60,725 bases of DNA from Candidatus Merdivicinus excrementipullorum (GCA_018716725.1 DVJP01000068.1:1-60725); one strand, 5' to 3'. Positions 1-9,084 are shown, counted from the stretch's first letter. Numbers and translations: made by a program. Notes: a model not told the origin generated them from the sequence alone.

Positions 1-18
1 CTTTCTGCGGAAAGCGGC

Positions 19-62
19 CAAAGGCTTCGCCTTTGGAAACCACCAGCTTTTAAAAAAGCTGG
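19..62. repeat. Two adjacent hairpins at the left edge
   Basis: Two perfect stem-loops lie side by side: CCAAAGGC/GCCTTTGG at 19-37 and CCAGCTTTT/AAAGCTGG around 44-62, followed by a T-rich stretch up to about 92. They could be the 3' end of a transcript entering from the left, or an interspersed intergenic repeat. Only one copy is visible here, so this cannot be decided. Bases 1-126 contain no gene. Confidence 0.4.
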
Positions 63-126
63 ACCAAAACTTTTCTTTTTCTCTTTTGTGCACGTTTTCT
101 TTCAAATGAGGTTTTTCGACACTCTG

Positions 127-157
127 AAAACCCGCCTGCATTAAGCAGGCGGGTTTT
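127..157 (-). terminator. Intrinsic terminator after the GH172 gene
   Basis: A 13-bp perfect stem (AAAACCCGCCTGC paired with GCAGGCGGGTTTT) with a 5-nt loop has short T tracts on both sides. It sits 17 bp past the stop codon of the minus-strand glycosidase gene, and could also stop transcripts entering from the left. Confidence 0.8.
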
Positions 158-174
158 GCTGTCCCTATACAGAG

Positions 175-1260
175 TTAAATGATTTCCAGATAGTCCTGAT
201 CCGGCAGGGTGGGGAAGGGGGCCGCCGGGATGGTTTGATACCAGTAGGCCACCGATGCGATATCGTCCTGCAAGGGGAGATACCGGCCGCCGTCCCGCCA
301 GCCCAAAGCCTGAATGTTCACCTTCAGGTCCTTTTCAAAGCGGATGGGGTCGGTGATATGAAACCGGTACATGGAGAAACGCTGCTGACTCTGGTAATGT
401 CCGTCGCCGCGGATAACCTGGGAAAGCCCGGTATACGGCGTTGTAAATTCCCGGTAATCAGGGCCGACGTCAAAATCATAGGAGCCGCAGAAGTAATCCT
501 CAGTGCCTGTGCCGCAGATGGTGGGGTATTCGCTGTCGCCGTCTATGTAGAACTTGATTTCCCCTTCGCCCCACCAGCCGTTATTATTGACGCCCCAGGC
601 AAGGTAAGTCCCGACATAATGCCCCTGCCCCTGAACGCCGTCCAGGATGGTGTAAACATCCTTATAGGGGAGCGGATTGACCCGGCGGAACTGTGCGTGG
701 AAATACGCCGCGTCTTCCGGGATTTCCGTCAAAATGTAGTCAATCTGGTAGTAAATGGTCACAGGATCCAGCCCGCGGTTTTCAATGGTAATACGGCAGG
801 ATTTGCGGAATGGCATCTGCCAGTAGCTGTTAAAGGCGCTACCCGGGTTGACGCAGATGGGAAGGGCGGAAATCTGCGCGTACTGCCCCCAGCCGGAAGC
901 GAAAAAGTCGCCCAGGGGGCATTCAACGGAAGGATTTTCCTGTCCGTCCCAGTAAATGCGGAGGATCTGGCTGCGCCATTTCCCCGTGGGGGTCAGCCAA
1001 ATGTGCTGGATGCAGCCCGGCCCTTCGATTTCTCCCAGCACCAGGGTTTCCCCCGGCTTAATGGGAAGGTGGGGGTTTACTTTCCAGCCTTTTCCCAAAT
1101 CCCGGGCGCAGTTCCCGGCTGTCCCTTGGGAAATCTCGCACATAGCCCCCATCCCCTTGCCGCCGGTGCGGTTTTCCGGAGAAATGGAACGGCTTTTTGC
1201 CGTGGAAAGACGGAAAAGCTGATCTAATCCAGAGGTAATGCCATTGAATCGGGATGTCAT
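175..1260 (-). CDS. GH172 (DUF2961) family glycoside hydrolase
   Basis: This 361-residue protein has the hallmarks of the DUF2961/GH172 family: an N-terminal DxxxG-rich opening, a W-rich middle with NNNGWWGEGE near residue 225, and the signature GTGTEDYFCGSYDF near residue 253. Characterised members are alpha-D-fructofuranosidases/difructose-dianhydride enzymes and D-arabinofuranosidases; which substrate applies here cannot be read from sequence. There is no signal peptide, so it probably acts in the cytoplasm on imported oligosaccharides. The ATG is preceded by AAGGAGGGG at 5 nt spacing. It is transcribed alone, divergently from the marR-citrate synthase gene. It could feed the ketose-handling genes at 3.4-7.6 kb, which is inference. 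Confidence 0.85.
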   Translation of the reverse strand: MTSRFNGITSGLDQLFRLSTAKSRSISPENRTGGKGMGAMCEISQGTAGNCARDLGKGWKVNPHLPIKPGETLVLGEIEGPGCIQHIWLTPTGKWRSQILRIYWDGQENPSVECPLGDFFASGWGQYAQISALPICVNPGSAFNSYWQMPFRKSCRITIENRGLDPVTIYYQIDYILTEIPEDAAYFHAQFRRVNPLPYKDVYTILDGVQGQGHYVGTYLAWGVNNNGWWGEGEIKFYIDGDSEYPTICGTGTEDYFCGSYDFDVGPDYREFTTPYTGLSQVIRGDGHYQSQQRFSMYRFHITDPIRFEKDLKVNIQALGWRDGGRYLPLQDDIASVAYWYQTIPAAPFPTLPDQDYLEII

Positions 1261-1291
1261 AACGACCCCTCCTTACAATCATATTGTTATC

Positions 1292-1320
1292 AGTATAAGC
1301 GATTTCCGATAATTTTTCAA
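1292..1320 (-). promoter_or_regulatory. Sigma-A-type promoter of the GH172 gene
   Basis: On the minus strand, TTGAAA (1315-1320) and TATACT (1292-1297) are 17 bp apart, about 30 bp upstream of the start codon. An imperfect inverted repeat (TTATCAG/CCGATAA, about 1288-1313) overlaps the -10 region and may be an operator. Confidence 0.7.
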
Positions 1321-1384
1321 GCATTTTCTTTCTAAAAATGTGTTTTTTATGGATAAAAAAGCAGAAAATTTACATTTTTTTATC

Positions 1385-1414
1385 TTGACAAAAATAGGCT
1401 GACCGGTGTATACT
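1385..1414 (+). promoter_or_regulatory. Promoter of the marR-citrate synthase gene
   Basis: A consensus TTGACA (1385-1390) is followed after 18 bp by TATACT (1409-1414). Transcription would start about 1421, inside the palindrome at 1416-1443. Confidence 0.75.
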
Positions 1415-1415
1415 A

Positions 1416-1443
1416 AAAATAGTAATCATTTTATGACTATTTT
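1416..1443. promoter_or_regulatory. Candidate MarR operator
   Basis: Perfect 8-bp arms AAAATAGT (1416-1423) and ACTATTTT (1436-1443) flank a 12-nt centre, directly downstream of the -10 box and covering the expected transcription start. Palindromes of this size in this position are typical of autoregulating MarR proteins, and the first domain of the downstream product is MarR-like. Binding is inferred. Confidence 0.55.
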
Positions 1444-1455
1444 GGAGGGGATTTT

Positions 1456-3342
1456 GTGCTGGGGCGGGACGACTGGTTTAGCCGCAGGCAAAGGCAGCTG
1501 TGCTTAGACTTTCTGATGAATGTGTTCCAGCATATTGTCACGCCGTTTATGGAGTGCTTCCGGGGAAAGCTGACCGGACAGCAGGTCTGGACATTGTGCA
1601 TGGCGGACCTGAGCGGCCCGGTTTCGGTTCAGGAACTGGCGGAATCCCTTCACATCCCCAAACAGCAGGCCAGCCGCCTGACGGACCTTTTGGCAGAGGA
1701 GGGATACCTGTTCCGCCGGATAGACCAAAGCGACCGGCGCAGGCTCCTGATTGCTGTCACACCGAAAGGGGAGGAGCTTCTGGACAGCGGCTGGAAACAG
1801 TTTGAGAAACAGCTTTTTCAAAGAGACGGGGCGGCGGCAAGCCGGGAATGGCTGAGGCGCGCCATGGCCCTGTCCGGCGGTGAATGGCTGGAGATAAAAG
1901 GCGGCGGCAGCCTGGCAACAGACGGCGCCGGAACAACAGGCAACTATGGAAAGGCAGGAATGGATATGGCAAAGAAAAACGACTTTTTTGAAATTACCCC
2001 GGAAATTCTTCGTTTAAGCGAGGCCTGTGTGGCTCACGACGCAATCGATCCAAGCCTATATGTGAAATATGATGTAAAGCGCGGCCTTCGAGATTTAAAC
2101 GGCAAGGGCGTAGTGGCCGGCCTGACGGAAATTTCAGACATTATTTCCAGCAAGGAAGTAAACGGCGAAACGGTTTCCTGTGAAGGGGAACTGTACTACC
2201 GGGGAATCGACATTAAAGAATTGACCCGGGGCTTTATTCGGGAAAAGCGGTTTGGCTTTGAGGAAACCGTTTACCTGCTGCTGTTCGGTACCCTGCCGAA
2301 CCAAGCGGAAAGCGAGGAATTTAAAAAGCTCCTGTCCAAATACCGCACCCTTCCCACCAATTTTGTCCGGGACGTGGTGATGAAAGCGCCTACCTCCGAC
2401 ATGATGAACACCTTGGCCCGCAGCGTCCTGACTTTGTACGCGTACGATGAAAAGGCAACGGATACCTCCATCCCCAACACCCTGCGGCAGTGCCTGGAAA
2501 TGATCGCACTGTTCCCGCAGCTGGCGGTGTACGGTTATCAGGCCTATGCTCATGACGTGGACCCGGAGAACAACAGCTTCTTTATCCACGCCCCCCGGCC
2601 GGAGCTTTCTACGGCGGAAAATATTCTGCATATGCTGCGGATTGACAACAGCTATACGGAACTGGAAGCCCGGATTTTGGACCTGGCTTTGGTGCTCCAT
2701 GCGGAACACGGCGGCGGCAACAACTCCTCCTTCACCACCCATGTTGTGGCCTCTTCCGGCACCGACGCCTATTCCGTCATCGCCGCTGCGTTAGGTTCCC
2801 TGAAAGGGCCTCGCCACGGCGGCGCAAATATCAAGGTTATGCGGATGTTTGAGGATATGAAAGCCAATGTCAAGGATTGGGAGGACGAGGAGGAAATCCG
2901 CGCCTACCTGCTGGGCTTGCTGCATAAAGAGAAATTTGACCATTCCGGCCTGATTTACGGCATGGGCCACGCAGTTTACTCCCTGTCAGACCCCCGGGCG
3001 GACATCTTCCGCAGTTTTGTCAAATCCTTGTCTGAAGAAAAGGGCCTCTACAAAGAGTACCAGCTTTACTCCCTGGTGGAACGCCTGGCGCCCAAGGTGA
3101 TTTCGGAGGAACGGAAGATTTACAAAGGCGTCAGCGCAAATATTGACTTTTACAGCGGATTTGTGTATCATATGCTGGGCCTGCCGGCGGAACTGTTCAC
3201 CCCGGTATTTGCCATGGCCCGCATCGCCGGATGGAGCGCCCATTTAATGGAAGAAATTGTACACGGCGGCAAAATTATCCGCCCGGCTTACCGCAGCATC
3301 GGCGAGCGTCAGGCTTATGTCCCCTTAGCGGAACGTCCGTAA
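1456..3342 (+). CDS. MarR-type regulator fused in frame to citrate synthase
   Basis: One uninterrupted 628-codon frame encodes two normally separate proteins. Residues about 1-150 form a MarR-type winged helix, with a recognition-helix region near SLHIPKQQASRLTDLL and a wing near RRIDQSDRRR. A glycine-rich linker (about 152-168) follows. From residue 169 or 171 comes a complete clostridial-type citrate synthase, with GPRHGGAN (His454), GMGHAVYSLSDPRA and the C-terminal NIDFYSGFVY/GWSAH motifs. The GTG start has GGAGGGG 5 nt upstream. An internal ATG at 1966 preceded by AGGCAGGA could give a free citrate synthase as well. Citrate synthase makes citrate from oxaloacetate and acetyl-CoA. The fusion could be real or a lost stop codon; both domains look undamaged. 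Confidence 0.85.
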   Translation: MLGRDDWFSRRQRQLCLDFLMNVFQHIVTPFMECFRGKLTGQQVWTLCMADLSGPVSVQELAESLHIPKQQASRLTDLLAEEGYLFRRIDQSDRRRLLIAVTPKGEELLDSGWKQFEKQLFQRDGAAASREWLRRAMALSGGEWLEIKGGGSLATDGAGTTGNYGKAGMDMAKKNDFFEITPEILRLSEACVAHDAIDPSLYVKYDVKRGLRDLNGKGVVAGLTEISDIISSKEVNGETVSCEGELYYRGIDIKELTRGFIREKRFGFEETVYLLLFGTLPNQAESEEFKKLLSKYRTLPTNFVRDVVMKAPTSDMMNTLARSVLTLYAYDEKATDTSIPNTLRQCLEMIALFPQLAVYGYQAYAHDVDPENNSFFIHAPRPELSTAENILHMLRIDNSYTELEARILDLALVLHAEHGGGNNSSFTTHVVASSGTDAYSVIAAALGSLKGPRHGGANIKVMRMFEDMKANVKDWEDEEEIRAYLLGLLHKEKFDHSGLIYGMGHAVYSLSDPRADIFRSFVKSLSEEKGLYKEYQLYSLVERLAPKVISEERKIYKGVSANIDFYSGFVYHMLGLPAELFTPVFAMARIAGWSAHLMEEIVHGGKIIRPAYRSIGERQAYVPLAERP

Positions 3343-3360
3343 CAGCCTATTAAATCAGCT

Positions 3361-3391
3361 AGCCCCCGGATTTTTCATCCGGGGGCTTTTC
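3361..3391. terminator. Terminator between convergent genes
   Basis: AGCCCCCGGA pairs with TCCGGGGGCT across a 7-nt loop and is followed by TTTT. It lies between the ends of the citrate synthase fusion gene (plus) and the aldolase gene (minus), and the complementary strand is also moderately T-rich. Confidence 0.8.
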
Positions 3392-3397
3392 GTTGCT

Positions 3398-4243
3398 TTA
3401 CGCCTGTCCGGCGCTGCCGAACACCTTCATTTTTTTCATGGTAGCCTGTTTGACAGCATTGCTGATTTCCGGCATCAAATCCGTAAGGCCCTTGCCTTCC
3501 GCCCAGCAGTCATGGGCCGCGTTGGCCGCGGCGCAGTTGATATCCGTGAAGATATTGACTTTCGCAATCCCTTTCTGGATGGTCATGCGGAAGTCCTCGT
3601 CGGAAAGGCCGGAGCCGCCATGGAGCACTAAAGGCGCGCCCACCATGCCGGCGATGGTTTCCAGGCGGTCAAAATCCAAACGGGGTTTGGATTTGTAAGC
3701 GCCGTGTGCAGTCCCAATGGCCACCGCCAAAGCGTCTGCGCCGGTAGCTTCCCAAAACCGCTTGGCCTCTTCCGGTTCCGTGTAAATGGAATCATCGGCA
3801 GCGGCGGATTCTGCGGAGGTCTCGTTTGCCCCGACATGCCCCAGTTCCGCTTCCACGGAAACGCCCCTGGCGTGGGCTTCCTTGACCAGTTCCGCCACCG
3901 CTTTGCAGTTTCCGTCAAAATCCAGGGTGGAGCAGTCGTACATCACCGAGCTGAACCCTAAATCCATGGCTTCATGAATCCGTTTTTCCGTCAGCCCGTG
4001 GTCATAATGGAGCGCCACGGGGACGCTGGCCTTTTTGGCCATGGGGACCAGGAAATAAGCCAGCTCTTCCAGTTCCGCGTAAGGCAGGAGGATTTCTGCG
4101 GTGCCGATGATGACAGGGGAGCGCAGCTCTTCTGCGGCAGCCAAAACGCCTTTGGCCATTTCCAGATTCACCGTGTTGAATAAGCCCACCGCATAACGAC
4201 CTTTCTGGGCGGCAGGGAGGATTTCATTTAATGTAACAAGCAT
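3398..4243 (-). CDS. Class II ketose-bisphosphate aldolase (FbaA/GatY/KbaY type)
   Basis: This is a zinc-dependent aldolase of 281 residues, the normal family length. Visible metal and substrate motifs in order are HYDHG near residue 100, EAELGHVG near 135, GTAHGAYK near 180, LHGGSGLSDEDF near 211 and KVNIFTD near 233. The family cleaves ketose (bis)phosphates to dihydroxyacetone phosphate and an aldehyde. It is the last gene of pfkB-isomerase-aldolase, so its likely substrate is the kinase product rather than the glycolytic fructose 1,6-bisphosphate; that is inference. The ATG has GGAG 8 nt upstream. Confidence 0.85.
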   Translation of the reverse strand: MLVTLNEILPAAQKGRYAVGLFNTVNLEMAKGVLAAAEELRSPVIIGTAEILLPYAELEELAYFLVPMAKKASVPVALHYDHGLTEKRIHEAMDLGFSSVMYDCSTLDFDGNCKAVAELVKEAHARGVSVEAELGHVGANETSAESAAADDSIYTEPEEAKRFWEATGADALAVAIGTAHGAYKSKPRLDFDRLETIAGMVGAPLVLHGGSGLSDEDFRMTIQKGIAKVNIFTDINCAAANAAHDCWAEGKGLTDLMPEISNAVKQATMKKMKVFGSAGQA

Positions 4244-4263
4244 GGGGCTACTCCTTTCAAAAA

Positions 4264-5774
<1,511 letters not shown>

Positions 5775-5820
5775 AGGGTTCTCCTTTCTAAACCAGAATT
5801 TGTATTTTTGATTTATAAAT

Positions 5821-5849
5821 AGTATACACCGAAAAAGCCGTTTTGTAAA
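5821..5849 (-). promoter_or_regulatory. Promoter of the pfkB-isomerase-aldolase operon
   Basis: On the minus strand, TTTACA (5844-5849) and TATACT (5821-5826) are separated by 17 bp. Its -35 box is only 5 bp from the -35 box of the divergent ROK gene. Confidence 0.75.
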
Positions 5850-5862
5850 TACGCTGTACAAA
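5842..5862. promoter_or_regulatory. Candidate operator between divergent promoters
   Basis: The palindrome TTTGTA (5842-5847) / TACAAA (5857-5862) with a 9-nt centre spans the -35 boxes of both divergent promoters. A protein bound here would block both, which fits the adjacent ROK-type regulator. Assignment is by position only. Confidence 0.4.
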
Positions 5863-5883
5863 TATTTTTTTCTATGGTATAAT
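5855..5883 (+). promoter_or_regulatory. Promoter of the ROK regulator gene
   Basis: TGTACA (5855-5860) and a perfect TATAAT (5878-5883) are 17 bp apart, 34 bp upstream of the start codon. Confidence 0.75.
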
Positions 5884-5917
5884 CAAATCAGGCGGTTTAT
5901 GGAATGGAGGGCGATTG

Positions 5918-7117
5918 ATGAAACGAAAAGGATTGAACAGCGTGCAGACGAAAACGTTGAACCGGCTGTTAGTACTTCAGCTTTTATGCATGATGGGCGG
6001 CGGTTCCCGGACGGAACTAACCAAGAGGACGCGCTTAGCCAAAATGACGGTTTCCAATATCACGGCGGAATTGCTCCAAAACGGGGTGCTTTATGAAAAG
6101 GAACCCCTGGAAAGTGAAAACCAGGGGGCCGGACGGAAACAGATGCTGCTGAGTTTTTCGGAACATGCGCCGGCTGTAATCGGCGTCTGGCTTTCCCGTG
6201 ATTCCTGCATGGGCATTGCGGCAGCTGTGGATTTAGAAGTTTTGCAGCAGCGGACCATCCCGCTGGAGGAGGGCGAAACTGCCGCAAGCCTGTTAAGCAA
6301 GCTGAAAGATCTATGCGCCTTTCTGCGGGACAGCGTATCCGGCAAAAGGGAAGTGGTGGGGGTTGGCATCGCCTCCATTGGACCTTTGGACATCCGGCAG
6401 GGCGTTTTGCTGAACCCGCCCAACTTTTACGGCATTCAGGATATTCCCATAGGGGAGGAGCTGGAAAAACGGTTGGGACTGCCGGTTTTCCTGGAAAATG
6501 ACACCAATGCCGGCGCATTGGCGGAAAAATATTTCGGACAGTGTACGGACTGTACGGATTTTGTTTATGTGGGCCTGACAAACGGGCTGAGCATGGGGAT
6601 CGTCCTGCGGGATTCCCTGCTTCACGGCCGGCACGGCTTTGCCGGGGAAGCGGGCCACACCACCATAGACCCCATGGGAGCGGTCTGCTACTGCGGAAGG
6701 CGGGGATGTCTGGAAACCGTATGCACCGCGCCCGCTTTGATGAAGGCTGCGAACGAGGAATTGGACTGCCGCTGTGCAGATTTTGAACAGCTCTGCGGAT
6801 TGTGCGCTCGCAGCGGCCAGGCAGCGGATTGGATTTTAACAAAACTCGGCCCATTGACAGAGGCGTTGGCCAATGTTTCCAATATTTTGGATCCGGAAAA
6901 AATTATCATGGGACATGAAGGGGCGCTGCTGCCCCAAGGGATTCTGCAAGCGGTAGAAAAAGGAGTCAACGAGAAAATACTGGCCGGAAAACAGGCGTAT
7001 ATTTCGGTGGAGCGCAGCTCCTTCGGCGCCCTGGCGGCTGTGTATGGCGCGGCGGCCGTTGTTTTGAAAAAGGTATTTGACGGGCAGGCGGGATATTCTT
7101 TGTTTTTTGGAGAATAG
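5918..7117 (+). CDS. ROK-family transcriptional regulator
   Basis: This 399-residue protein has an N-terminal winged helix (residues about 15-65, SRTELTKRTRLAKMTVSNI) and a ROK sugar-kinase-like domain. The latter includes GVGIASIGPLD, ENDTNAGALAEKYFG, the E/H pair in FAGEAGHTTID and the zinc-binding CYCGRRGCLE near residue 250. This architecture is that of NagC/XylR/Mlc repressors, which sense a sugar or sugar phosphate. It is divergent from the kinase-isomerase-aldolase operon and is its likely repressor. ATG 5918 is chosen because GGAGG lies 7 nt upstream; a TTG one codon earlier is less likely. Confidence 0.85.
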   Translation: MKRKGLNSVQTKTLNRLLVLQLLCMMGGGSRTELTKRTRLAKMTVSNITAELLQNGVLYEKEPLESENQGAGRKQMLLSFSEHAPAVIGVWLSRDSCMGIAAAVDLEVLQQRTIPLEEGETAASLLSKLKDLCAFLRDSVSGKREVVGVGIASIGPLDIRQGVLLNPPNFYGIQDIPIGEELEKRLGLPVFLENDTNAGALAEKYFGQCTDCTDFVYVGLTNGLSMGIVLRDSLLHGRHGFAGEAGHTTIDPMGAVCYCGRRGCLETVCTAPALMKAANEELDCRCADFEQLCGLCARSGQAADWILTKLGPLTEALANVSNILDPEKIIMGHEGALLPQGILQAVEKGVNEKILAGKQAYISVERSSFGALAAVYGAAAVVLKKVFDGQAGYSLFFGE

Positions 7118-7119
7118 CC

Positions 7120-7148
7120 TTGACAAGGAAGGAACGCCGTGCTAAGAT
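7120..7148 (+). promoter_or_regulatory. Promoter of the fucU-type gene
   Basis: A perfect TTGACA (7120-7125) and TAAGAT (7143-7148) with 17 bp spacing lie immediately after the ROK stop codon, so the mutarotase gene can be transcribed independently of the regulator. Confidence 0.7.
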
Positions 7149-7175
7149 TGAAGAAATAAGGAAGGAGAATGACAG

Positions 7176-7607
7176 ATGTTAAAAAACATTCCCAGTATTC
7201 TGACGCCGGAACTATTAAAAGTATTGATGGAAATGGGACACAGTGATGAATTGGTCATCGCCGATGGTAATTTCCCCCGAAACGCCCACCCGGACCGGGT
7301 AATCCGCCTGGACGGCCACGGAATCCCGGAAATTCTGGACGCTATTTTAAAATTTATGCCCTTGGACAGCTATGTGGAGCATCCCACAATCCTGATGAAG
7401 GTAATGGACGGGGACCCCTATGTGCCGGAAATCTGGGACAAATACCGGGAAATCGCCGCCAAATACGAAGAAGATGGGGCCAGGGAACTTGCTATCGACC
7501 GTTTTGAGTTTTATGAACGGGCGAGAAAAGCTTATGCGGTCGTAACCACCGGCGAAACTGCGCTTTACGCCAATATTATCCTGAAAAAAGGCGTAGTGAA
7601 AGAGTAA
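7176..7607 (+). CDS. RbsD/FucU-family sugar mutarotase
   Basis: The 143-residue protein matches the FucU type: MLKNIPSILTPELLKVLMEMGHSDELVIADGNFP with the catalytic His near residue 22, IRLDGHGIPEILDAIL, and a C-terminal TGETALYANIILKKG. FucU proteins interconvert alpha and beta pyranose anomers, supplying the anomer an isomerase needs. Next to a D-lyxose-type isomerase, a substrate other than fucose is possible. GGAGA precedes the ATG. Confidence 0.85.
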   Translation: MLKNIPSILTPELLKVLMEMGHSDELVIADGNFPRNAHPDRVIRLDGHGIPEILDAILKFMPLDSYVEHPTILMKVMDGDPYVPEIWDKYREIAAKYEEDGARELAIDRFEFYERARKAYAVVTTGETALYANIILKKGVVKE

Positions 7608-7611
7608 AAGG

Positions 7612-7651
7612 AACCCCCTGTTCAGGCTCATGCGCCGGACAGGGGGTTTTT
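7612..7651 (+). terminator. Terminator after the fucU-type gene
   Basis: AACCCCCTGT (7612-7621) pairs with ACAGGGGGTT (7639-7648) and ends in a run of five T. It separates this gene from the convergent rpsR gene. Confidence 0.8.
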
Positions 7652-7654
7652 GAA

Positions 7655-7690
7655 AAGAAAAAACCCGAGGTTCCAAGGAATCCCGGGTTT
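7655..7690 (-). terminator. Terminator of the rpsF-ssb-rpsR operon
   Basis: Arms at 7661-7674 and 7677-7690 (AAACCCG.../...CGGGTTT) form a long stem with two imperfect pairs. On the minus strand it is followed by TTTTTTCTTTT. Confidence 0.75.
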
Positions 7691-7701
7691 CCACGAACAA
7701 A

Positions 7702-7944
7702 TTAGTCGTTAACGAAAGGCAGCAAAGCGAGATGACGCGCGCGCTTTACAGCGACGGTCAGCTGACGCTGATGTTTCGCGCAGGTGCCGGTAACACGGCG
7801 AGGAATGATCTTCGCACGCTCAGAGAGCACCTTCCGGCTGTATTTGCCGATAGTTTTGTAGTCGATATTTTCAACTTTGTCTACGCAAAAAGCGCAAACT
7901 TTTCTGCGGGGTTTCCGGCCGCCGCGATTATTACGATCCATCAT
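7702..7944 (-). CDS. rpsR: Ribosomal protein S18
   Basis: The protein has 80 residues and the conserved core [44 protein letters not shown] and [11 protein letters not shown]. CxxC plus the later C and H suggest the zinc-binding form of S18. S18 binds S6 on the 30S platform, which fits co-transcription with rpsF. Two in-frame ATGs exist; the first (7944) is 9 nt from GGAGG and is preferred over the one at 7941. Confidence 0.97.
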   Translation of the reverse strand: MMDRNNRGGRKPRRKVCAFCVDKVENIDYKTIGKYSRKVLSERAKIIPRRVTGTCAKHQRQLTVAVKRARHLALLPFVND

Positions 7945-7983
7945 GATGGATTTCCTCCTTCTTGTGAGAATAACTCGAATTTG

Positions 7984-8457
7984 TTAGAACGGTAAGTCGC
8001 CGTCATCCGTATCCACTTCCTCAAAGCTGCCGAAATCGCCAACAGAGAGGTTTCCGCCCTTCTGGGGCTCCTCAAACTGAGGAGGTTCGGTGGGGAAGGG
8101 AATGCCGCTGCGGTCTGTCTGGCCGCCGCCGGCAGGTTTGGAATCGGCGAAATAAGCCTGATCGACAATTACTTCATAAGCCGTGCGTTTCGCACCGGTC
8201 TTATCCTCATAATTGCGGGACTGCAAACTGCCTTCCAAAGCAATCATCCGGCCTTTGGAAAAATAACGGCTGACAAAATCCGCAGTCTGTCTCCACGCCA
8301 CACAGGGAATAAAATCAGCCTGGCGTTCAGTAGTGCCTTTCGCCTGATAATTCCGGTCAACTGCAATACGGAACGTAGCCACAGAAATTCCGCTGGTCGT
8401 TTGCCGAAGTTCCGGGTCAGCCACCAGCCGGCCCATTAAGATTACTCGGTTCAGCAT
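7984..8457 (-). CDS. ssb: Single-stranded DNA-binding protein
   Basis: The 157-residue protein has an N-terminal OB fold beginning MLNRVILMGRL and containing FIPCVAWRQTADFVSRYFSKG. A Gly/Pro/acidic linker follows, and the C-terminal tip DGDLPF recruits partner proteins such as RecJ and PriA, both encoded in this window. It lies between rpsF and rpsR, the usual Firmicutes order. Confidence 0.97.
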   Translation of the reverse strand: MLNRVILMGRLVADPELRQTTSGISVATFRIAVDRNYQAKGTTERQADFIPCVAWRQTADFVSRYFSKGRMIALEGSLQSRNYEDKTGAKRTAYEVIVDQAYFADSKPAGGGQTDRSGIPFPTEPPQFEEPQKGGNLSVGDFGSFEEVDTDDGDLPF

Positions 8458-8471
8458 AAATCCGCCCCCAA

Positions 8472-8765
8472 TTATACTCTGGTAACAACCAGAGAGCGAA
8501 GGATGCCGTCAGTAATGTTCATTCTTCTTTCGAGCTCCATGGGGAAAGAAGGAACAGAGTTGAAGTTGAACAGGACGTAGTAGCCTTCGGTTTCGTCATC
8601 GATTTCGTAAGCCAACGTACGTTTGCCCCATTCGTCAACAGACTCCAGGGTAGCGTTCGCTTTGATGATCTCAGAGAACTTTTCAACCAAAGCCTTGATT
8701 GCGTCCTCACCCTGCTTGGTGCTAAGCACCATTACTGCCTCGTAGTTTTCCATTGCTTTTGCCAT
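8472..8765 (-). CDS. rpsF: Ribosomal protein S6
   Basis: The 97-residue protein begins MAKAMENYEAVMVLSTKQ and includes VDEWGKRTLAYEIDDETEGYYVLFNF and the C-terminal LRSLVVTRV. ATG 8765 has AGGAGG at 8 nt; an earlier in-frame start at 8774 overlaps the ribosome-binding site and is rejected. First gene of rpsF-ssb-rpsR. Confidence 0.96.
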   Translation of the reverse strand: MAKAMENYEAVMVLSTKQGEDAIKALVEKFSEIIKANATLESVDEWGKRTLAYEIDDETEGYYVLFNFNSVPSFPMELERRMNITDGILRSLVVTRV

Positions 8766-8792
8766 TAAAAGCACCTCCTTTTGGACAAATGG

Positions 8793-8812
8793 CCCCGGAA
8801 CCTGGTCCGGAG
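8793..8812 (-). promoter_or_regulatory. Hairpin in the rpsF leader, possible S6:S18 binding site
   Basis: The 7-bp stem CUCCGGA/UCCGGGG lies in the leader between the promoter and the rpsF ribosome-binding site. Many bacteria carry an S6:S18-binding leader that represses rpsF. The position fits, but I did not confirm the family consensus. Confidence 0.3.
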
Positions 8813-8847
8813 CAAGGATGTATCACTGCATCAATGATAACAGAGTT

Positions 8848-8876
8848 ATTTTACCATATTGCACCATGCTTGTCAA
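8848..8876 (-). promoter_or_regulatory. Promoter of rpsF-ssb-rpsR
   Basis: On the minus strand, a perfect TTGACA (8871-8876) and TAAAAT (8848-8853) with 17 bp between them, giving a leader of about 80 nt. Confidence 0.8.
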
Positions 8877-9037
8877 GGACAAAAACAGGACGAGCAATAG
8901 AAAAAGCGGGGCGGTGCAATGTTTATTTTGTAAAATAAAACGGATTTTTATGAAAGGCAATCTACTGATTTCTGCATATATAAGGTAAAGAGAAGGTGAG
9001 AAGGCAAAACTTCTTTATAAAAAAGCTAAAAAATTGC

Positions 9038-9066
9038 TTGACAAATACCGGTGTTCGTATTATAAT
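9038..9066 (+). promoter_or_regulatory. Promoter of tRNA-Leu
   Basis: Perfect consensus boxes TTGACA (9038-9043) and TATAAT (9061-9066) with 17 bp spacing, 18 bp upstream of the mature tRNA 5' end. Confidence 0.9.
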
Positions 9067-9084
9067 AACTCAAGTAAGCGATTC

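Noticed and set aside
235-1227. A 330-codon plus-strand open frame opposite the GH172 gene
   Set aside because: The minus-strand protein has clear family motifs and its own promoter and ribosome-binding site; the plus frame has neither.
5775-5861. N-terminal extension of the PfkB kinase
   Set aside because: The extra 29 codons run through the promoter and ribosome-binding site and do not resemble the family.
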